From Microbulbifer sediminum (GTDB taxonomy: Bacteria; Pseudomonadota; Gammaproteobacteria; Pseudomonadales; Cellvibrionaceae), in NCBI RefSeq assembly GCF_021729035.1, contig NZ_JAJSAP010000007.1, forward strand, positions 62,001-126,000: DNA of 64,000 bases. The letters run 5' to 3'. The translations under genes and the position numbers were made by a program. The notes beneath the pieces are model-generated. The model had not been told where the DNA came from and searched no databases. It was given only the letters and a program-made list of their open reading frames with translations. This document shows positions 59,382 through 64,000 of this stretch, one piece after another. Within the stretch, counting starts at the first letter, position 1; the number at the start of each line of letters is the position of its first letter.

Positions 59382-60260
59382 ATGAGTACATTCGAACGCC
59401 GCCCCGGGGCCCGGCCGCTGGTCCGCGGGGTTGCCGGCCAGGCGTCCGCCGATGGCGCCGGTGTGAAAATCCAGCGGGTGGCGGGCTTCCAGAGCCCGGA
59501 CTTCAGCCCTTTCCTGATGCTGGACGAAATCCACTCGGAAAATAAGGACGACTATATCGCCGGCTTCCCCCCCCACCCGCACCGGGGCATCGAAACACTC
59601 ACCTATATGCTGGATGGCGAGTTCGAGCATCGGGACCACCTGGGTAACAGCGGCGCCGTGTCTTCCGGTGGCGCCCAGTGGATGCGTGCCGGTCGCGGCA
59701 TCATCCACTCGGAAATGCCTGCACAACCCGAGGGCGGCGATACCGGTATGCACGGCTTCCAGTTGTGGATCAACATGGCCGCCGCCAACAAGATGGACGC
59801 CCCCACCTGGCGCGATATTCAGGCCGGGGAAATGCCCGAGCCGGCACTGGACGACAGCGGTTCCTCGATCCGGCTGATTGCCGGTCGCTGGACCATCCAT
59901 GGCACTGCCATGGATGGTCCCCTCACGGAGGCAGCCGCCGCCGCTTCCGTCGCAGACCTCCGCCTGGCCGGGGATGCCGGGGTGGACCTGCCGCTGCCAC
60001 CGGAACACAGCGTGCTGGTCTACATCTACCGTGGAGCGCTGCTTACCGAGCGTGGCAGTATCGGTCGCGGCAATCTGTTGTTGTATGGTGACGGTGAGTC
60101 GCTACAATTGCGCGCCGAAGAGCACGGTGCCGGGGTGCTGTGCCTGCACGGCCTGCCACTCAATGAGCCAGTGGTGCATTACGGTCCCTTCGTGATGAAC
60201 AGCCGCGAGGAGATCGAGCAGGCGCTGCGGGACTACAATAACGGCACCCTGGCCGGTTGA
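59382..60260 (+). CDS. Pirin family protein (YhaK-like)
   Basis: 292-residue double cupin. The N-terminal metal site is PPHPHRGIETLTY (two His) with a later HSEMP His/Glu. Pirins bind iron; some act as quercetinases or redox-sensitive co-regulators. AGGAGG lies 5 nt before the ATG at 59382; an earlier in-frame start at 59052 lies inside the LysR gene and is rejected. Next to a LysR gene and yqjG, a role in quinone/oxidant stress is likely. Confidence 0.93.
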   Translation: MSTFERRPGARPLVRGVAGQASADGAGVKIQRVAGFQSPDFSPFLMLDEIHSENKDDYIAGFPPHPHRGIETLTYMLDGEFEHRDHLGNSGAVSSGGAQWMRAGRGIIHSEMPAQPEGGDTGMHGFQLWINMAAANKMDAPTWRDIQAGEMPEPALDDSGSSIRLIAGRWTIHGTAMDGPLTEAAAAASVADLRLAGDAGVDLPLPPEHSVLVYIYRGALLTERGSIGRGNLLLYGDGESLQLRAEEHGAGVLCLHGLPLNEPVVHYGPFVMNSREEIEQALRDYNNGTLAG

Positions 60261-60360
60261 TCACCGGCACGGGCGCGCCCGGCGGCCGCCGTCTCAGCGT
60301 GGACGGTAATGACCTTATCCCCGAACCAGTACCTGCAGGCAATGGAGAGCCCCCGGCGGC

Positions 60361-61653
60361 ATGGAAATCTATTACACCTTTTGTTTCCTCGCCGCGGTGT
60401 CGGTCTTCCTGGGATTCCTCAACCAGTATGTCCTGCGGGCGCAGAGCACGATTGCCATTACCGCAGGCGCCCTGGCCCTGTCACTGTTGGTAATCGGACT
60501 GGGCAAGCTGGGCGTGCTGGAGTTGCGCCACTGGGCCGACCAGCTGCTGCCGCTGCTGAACCTTGAAGACCTGTTGCTCAAGGGCATGCTGGGCTTCCTG
60601 CTGTTCGCGGGCAGCCTGCATATCGACCTGCTGTCCCTACGCAACCAGCGGATCGAAATCGCGCTGCTCGCCATTGTGGGCACGTTGATATCCACCCTTG
60701 TGGTGGCTGGTCTCCTGTACTGGTTCCTGCCCTTCCTGGGGATGCAGGTTGCCTTCGTCTACTGCCTCCTGTTCGGCGCACTGATTTCCCCCACCGACCC
60801 CATTGCGGTGCTCGCCATTATCAAGAGCCTGCATGCCCCGGAACAGGTTTCCATCCAGGTGGAAGGGGAGTCCCTGTTCAACGACGGTTTCGGTATCGTC
60901 CTGTTCACAGTGATTTTTGCGGTGGCCTTTGAGGGCGGCGAACCCACCGTCTCGGCAGTATCGGAACTGTTCGCGGTGGAGGCTTTCGGCGGTATCGCCA
61001 TGGGACTGTTCATCGGCGGCCTGTTCCACTGGCTGATCTGCGCCACCAACGATCACAGCCTGGAGCTGCTGCTGACCCTGTGCATCCCCACCGCCGGCTT
61101 CGCCTTTGCCAATATCGTCGGTGTGTCCGGGGCCCTCACCATGGTGGTGAGCGGCATCATCATCGGCAACTTCACCCGCGAGCGGGGCTTCTCGCGGGTG
61201 AGCCAGCACGAGCTGGACAATTTCTGGAATATCACCGAGGAATTCCTCAACGGTATCCTGTTCCTGCTGGTGGGCCTGTTCCTGATCACCATCGACCTGG
61301 GACCGTTCGAGTTCATGTTGATGGGGGCGACGATCGTTATCGTGCTGCTGGCCAGGGTAGCGGCGGTCACGGTGCCATTCACCGTACTCAAGGGGTTCCG
61401 CCGCTACCACCCCTACAGTGAGCGCATCCTGATCTGGGGCGGGTTGCGCGGCGGACTCGCGCTGGCACTGGCCATGTCGATTCCCGCCGGCCACCTGCTG
61501 GTGCAGGGGGAGGACCTGCGCCACCTGTGGGTGGTGATGACGTACGGCGTGGTAGTCTTTTCCATTGTGGTGCAGGGCTCCACCATTGCCCCGCTGATCC
61601 GGCGCAGCCGCGATATCCGCGAGCCCGAGGCGCTGGCACATGGGAATACCTGA
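60361..61653 (+). CDS. CPA1-type sodium/proton antiporter (NhaP-like)
   Basis: 430 residues, 12 or 13 hydrophobic helices. The transport motif SPTDPIAVLAI (about 142-152) and GESLFNDGFGIVLF (about 167-180, with the conserved ND) are characteristic of NhaP/NHE antiporters that swap Na+ or K+ for H+. The C-terminal tail is short, without a nucleotide-binding domain. It precedes the CPA2 gene by 36 bp; both may be cotranscribed. Confidence 0.93.
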   Translation: MEIYYTFCFLAAVSVFLGFLNQYVLRAQSTIAITAGALALSLLVIGLGKLGVLELRHWADQLLPLLNLEDLLLKGMLGFLLFAGSLHIDLLSLRNQRIEIALLAIVGTLISTLVVAGLLYWFLPFLGMQVAFVYCLLFGALISPTDPIAVLAIIKSLHAPEQVSIQVEGESLFNDGFGIVLFTVIFAVAFEGGEPTVSAVSELFAVEAFGGIAMGLFIGGLFHWLICATNDHSLELLLTLCIPTAGFAFANIVGVSGALTMVVSGIIIGNFTRERGFSRVSQHELDNFWNITEEFLNGILFLLVGLFLITIDLGPFEFMLMGATIVIVLLARVAAVTVPFTVLKGFRRYHPYSERILIWGGLRGGLALALAMSIPAGHLLVQGEDLRHLWVVMTYGVVVFSIVVQGSTIAPLIRRSRDIREPEALAHGNT

Positions 61654-61689
61654 GACAGCTCCCGATAACGGCAACACAGAAACATATTC

Positions 61690-63549
61690 ATGGAACATGG
61701 CGGATTTCTAGTAGAGGCGGTCATCTACCTGGCAGCGGCGGTTGTCGCGGTGCCGCTGGCCACCCGGCTGGGACTGGGCTCGGTGCTCGGCTACCTGCTG
61801 GCGGGCGTCGCCATCGGCCCCCATGCCCTGGGCCTGGTGGGCGACACCACGGAAGAGCTGCATATCGCCGAGTTCGGCGTGGCCCTGATGCTGTTCCTGA
61901 TTGGCCTGGAGCTGCAACCGCGCAAGCTGTGGCAGATGCGTGGGGCCATTTTTGGCACCGGCAGCGCCCAGCTGGCGTTGACGGCGATTGCCGTGGGCCT
62001 GATCGCCATGCTGATGTACCAGGAGAGCTGGCGCGAGGCGCTGGCGATCGGCCTGATCCTGGGACTGTCCTCCACCGCCATCGTCCTGCAGTCGCTCACC
62101 GAGAAGAAGTTGCTGCGTACCGAGGGCGGCCGCGGGGCCTTTGCGGTACTGCTGCTGCAGGACCTGGCAGTAATCCCCATTCTGGCGCTGCTGCCACTGC
62201 TGTCGGGCAGCCCGCCCGAACCGGACCAGGACGGCCTGTCCGGATGGCGTTACGGCGCTGCGGTAATCGGCACCATGGTGGCATTCGGGCTGGTGGGCCG
62301 TTACGTCCTCGGCCCGCTGCTGCGGCTGGTGGCGGGCAGCCAGTTACGGGAAATGTTTACCGTGACCTCGCTGCTGATCGTGATGGCGTCGGCGGCGGTC
62401 ATGAGCTGGCTCGAGCTCTCGCCCGCGCTGGGCACCTTCCTGGCCGGCGTGATCCTGGCGGAGAGTGAATTCCGGCACGAGCTGGAGGCGGATATCGAGC
62501 CCTTCAAGGGGCTGCTGCTGGGGCTGTTCTTTATCGCCGTGGGCGCCAACCTGAATTTCAACCTGGTGGCAGATAACCCGCTGTTGTTGCTGGGCCTGCT
62601 GGTACTCCTGGTCACGGTCAAGTTCGTGGTGCTGTTCTCGCTGGCGCGGGTGACCGGCATGTCCCGCGGCGAGGACTGGCTATTTGCCCTGTCCCTGGCG
62701 CAGGCGGGGGAGTTCGGCTTTGTGTTGGTATCCTTCGCGGCGCAGAACCGGGTACTGGACAGCGTCACCGGCAACCTGCTGATCGCCCTGATCGCATTGT
62801 CCATGGCTCTCACCCCGGTACTACTGCTGATCTATGAACAGTGGATCCAGCCCCGCTACCGCCGCGGTGCCGGCACCAAGCGCGAAGGGGAGGAAGAACC
62901 CCCACAGGATGAGGGCTCACCGGTCATCATTGTCGGTTACGGCCGCTTCGGCCAGATCGCCGGGCGAATGCTGAATGCCTGTGGCTTTGAGACCACGCTG
63001 CTGGAGCGCAACGCGGCCCAGCTGGATATGGTGCGCCGTTACGGCATCAAGGCTTACTATGGCGATGCGTCGCGGGAAGACCTGCTGCGATCCGCAGGGG
63101 CCAGGAACGCGAAACTGGTGATCCTGACCCTCAGCGACCAGGCCGCGTCACTGGAAATTGTCACCCAGCTGCAGAAGCACTTCCCGCACCTGACCATCCT
63201 GGCGCGGGCACGCAATCGGATGCACCACTACGCGCTGATGGAAGCGGGAGTGAAATATATCTTCCGCGAAACCGTGGATTCGGCGCTTTCCATCGGTGAA
63301 AAGGCGCTGGAGCTGCTGGGCCTGAGCCCGTTGCAGGCACGCCGGGCAGCGCGTAAGTTCAAGCAGCATGACCAGCGTATGCTGGAGGCCCTCTTCCCCT
63401 ACTGGCGCGATGAGTCACAGCAGATCGCCCAGACCAGGATTTACCGCGAACAGCTGCTGCAGGCCCTGCGTGAGGATCGACGTGATCGCGACCTGCACCT
63501 CGACCATCACTGGGACACGCAGGAACCGAACGGCAAGCCCGGGAACTAG
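61690..63549 (+). CDS. CPA2 monovalent cation:proton antiporter (KefB/KefC-type) with RCK domain
   Basis: 619 residues. About 12 membrane helices (to about residue 390) with GLSSTAIVLQSL and the LAGVILAESEFRHELEADIEPFKGLLLGLFF block typical of the Kef family. A cytosolic Rossmann RCK/TrkA-N domain (GYGRFGQ, about 420-426) follows. Kef channels release K+ when bound by glutathione adducts, protecting cells against electrophiles by acidification; that role fits the preceding quinone-stress genes but is inferred. No KefF/KefG ancillary gene is adjacent. Confidence 0.93.
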   Translation: MEHGGFLVEAVIYLAAAVVAVPLATRLGLGSVLGYLLAGVAIGPHALGLVGDTTEELHIAEFGVALMLFLIGLELQPRKLWQMRGAIFGTGSAQLALTAIAVGLIAMLMYQESWREALAIGLILGLSSTAIVLQSLTEKKLLRTEGGRGAFAVLLLQDLAVIPILALLPLLSGSPPEPDQDGLSGWRYGAAVIGTMVAFGLVGRYVLGPLLRLVAGSQLREMFTVTSLLIVMASAAVMSWLELSPALGTFLAGVILAESEFRHELEADIEPFKGLLLGLFFIAVGANLNFNLVADNPLLLLGLLVLLVTVKFVVLFSLARVTGMSRGEDWLFALSLAQAGEFGFVLVSFAAQNRVLDSVTGNLLIALIALSMALTPVLLLIYEQWIQPRYRRGAGTKREGEEEPPQDEGSPVIIVGYGRFGQIAGRMLNACGFETTLLERNAAQLDMVRRYGIKAYYGDASREDLLRSAGARNAKLVILTLSDQAASLEIVTQLQKHFPHLTILARARNRMHHYALMEAGVKYIFRETVDSALSIGEKALELLGLSPLQARRAARKFKQHDQRMLEALFPYWRDESQQIAQTRIYREQLLQALREDRRDRDLHLDHHWDTQEPNGKPGN

Positions 63550-63635
63550 CTTTCCACCGCGTCGCCCCCAGCGCCGGTAAAAGCAGCAGCGGGGCAGGCC
63601 CGGTTTCCCGGACGGTCCCGCTTGCTCCGGTGGAA

Positions 63636-64000
63636 TTATTCCACCGTTACCGACTTGGCCAGGTTACGCGGCTGGTCCACATCGGTGCCCTTGAGCAGTG
63701 CCACGTGGTAGGAGAGCAGCTGCAGGGGCACCGTGTAGAGGATGGGGGCCAGGCTCTCCGGTGCATCGGGTACCTCTACCACCGTCACACCGGGCTCACT
63801 GGCAAAACCCGCTTGCGGGCTGGCAAACACAAACAGTTCACCGCCGCGGGCGCGGACCTCCTGCAGGTTGGACTTGAGCTTCTCCAACAGTTCGTTGTTG
63901 GGCGCCACCACCACTACCGGCATATCCGCATCCACCAGGGCCAGGGGGCCGTGCTTCAGCTCGCCGGCGGGGTAGGCCTCGGCGTGGATATAGGAAATCT
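63636..64000 (-). CDS. glmS: Glutamine-fructose-6-phosphate aminotransferase, C-terminal part (cut by window)
   Basis: Only the last ~121 codons are visible; the frame is open to the right edge. The second SIS-domain features [16 protein letters not shown] and the C-terminus [11 protein letters not shown] are canonical. GlmS makes glucosamine-6-phosphate, the first step to UDP-GlcNAc for peptidoglycan and LPS. The amidase domain lies outside the window. Confidence 0.93.
   Translation of the reverse strand, partial: ISYIHAEAYPAGELKHGPLALVDADMPVVVVAPNNELLEKLKSNLQEVRARGGELFVFASPQAGFASEPGVTVVEVPDAPESLAPILYTVPLQLLSYHVALLKGTDVDQPRNLAKSVTVE

Overview
The window is 64 kb of gene-dense, high-GC DNA from a gammaproteobacterium. 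Its housekeeping blocks (gmk-rpoZ-spoT-ridA, oxyR-recG, ubiC-ubiA-phoB-phoR, pstSCAB-phoU, groESL, uvrD, hexR, glmS) fit a marine Cellvibrionales/Microbulbifer-like or Pseudomonas-related organism. That placement is an inference from gene order and protein character, since no rRNA or marker search was possible. I saw no tRNA, rRNA, insertion sequence, prophage, integron or CRISPR array. Both ends cut genes: a secreted protease at the left and glmS at the right.

Layout. 1-4.8 kb: two tandem secreted subtilases, each with two C-terminal PPC domains. 4.8-8.6 kb: a zinc alcohol dehydrogenase, an AhpD-like protein divergent from a TetR regulator with two matching palindromes between them, and a membrane sterol-desaturase-type hydroxylase. 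8.9-12.7 kb: gmk, rpoZ, spoT, ridA. 12.7-17.3 kb: a YeeZ-like epimerase, a small YeaQ/YmgE membrane protein, oxyR and recG. 17.4-19.2 kb: two paralogous exported proteins of unknown function. 19.3-24.5 kb: a dicarboxylate/glutamate symporter, then ubiC-ubiA and phoB-phoR. 24.5-30.8 kb: small unknowns, a methyltransferase, yaaA, an M48 lipoprotein protease and two outer-membrane barrels. 30.9-36.5 kb: the phosphate operon pstS-pstC-pstA-pstB-phoU on the minus strand. 36.7-38.6 kb: two TRAP permease subunits. 38.7-45.2 kb: a Cus-type copper/silver efflux operon. 45.3-50.3 kb: yciA, an unknown, groES-groEL, a TRAP binding protein and a DUF3592-like protein. 50.3-56.7 kb: uvrD, hexR, a Bcr/CflA exporter, a GST, YjbQ and a small exported protein. 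56.7-60.3 kb: a module like E. coli yqjG-yqjF-yhaJ-yhaK (quinone/electrophile stress). 60.4-63.6 kb: a CPA1 and a CPA2 cation/proton antiporter. 63.6 kb to the end: glmS.

How the parts work together. PhoB/PhoR sense low phosphate. Well-formed 7-4-7 Pho boxes lie 9 nt from a -10-like hexamer upstream of both phoB and pstS, so the two loci should form one regulon. A further inverted Pho box overlaps the phoB start codon. The cus operon combines an RND pump, an adaptor that carries its own CusF-like domain and a Met/His-rich tail, an outer-membrane channel, and a small Cys/His/Met-rich exported protein. uvrD carries a LexA-type SOS box. groES has a heat-shock-type promoter.

Most unusual points: the CusB-CusF fusion with five MDHG-type pentads; a GroEL that lacks the usual GGM tail and overlaps groES by ATGA; opposed Pho boxes at phoB; the tandem unknown exported paralogs at 17.5-19.2 kb; and the separation of TRAP permease and binding-protein genes. 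I found no clear new multi-gene defence or biosynthetic system.
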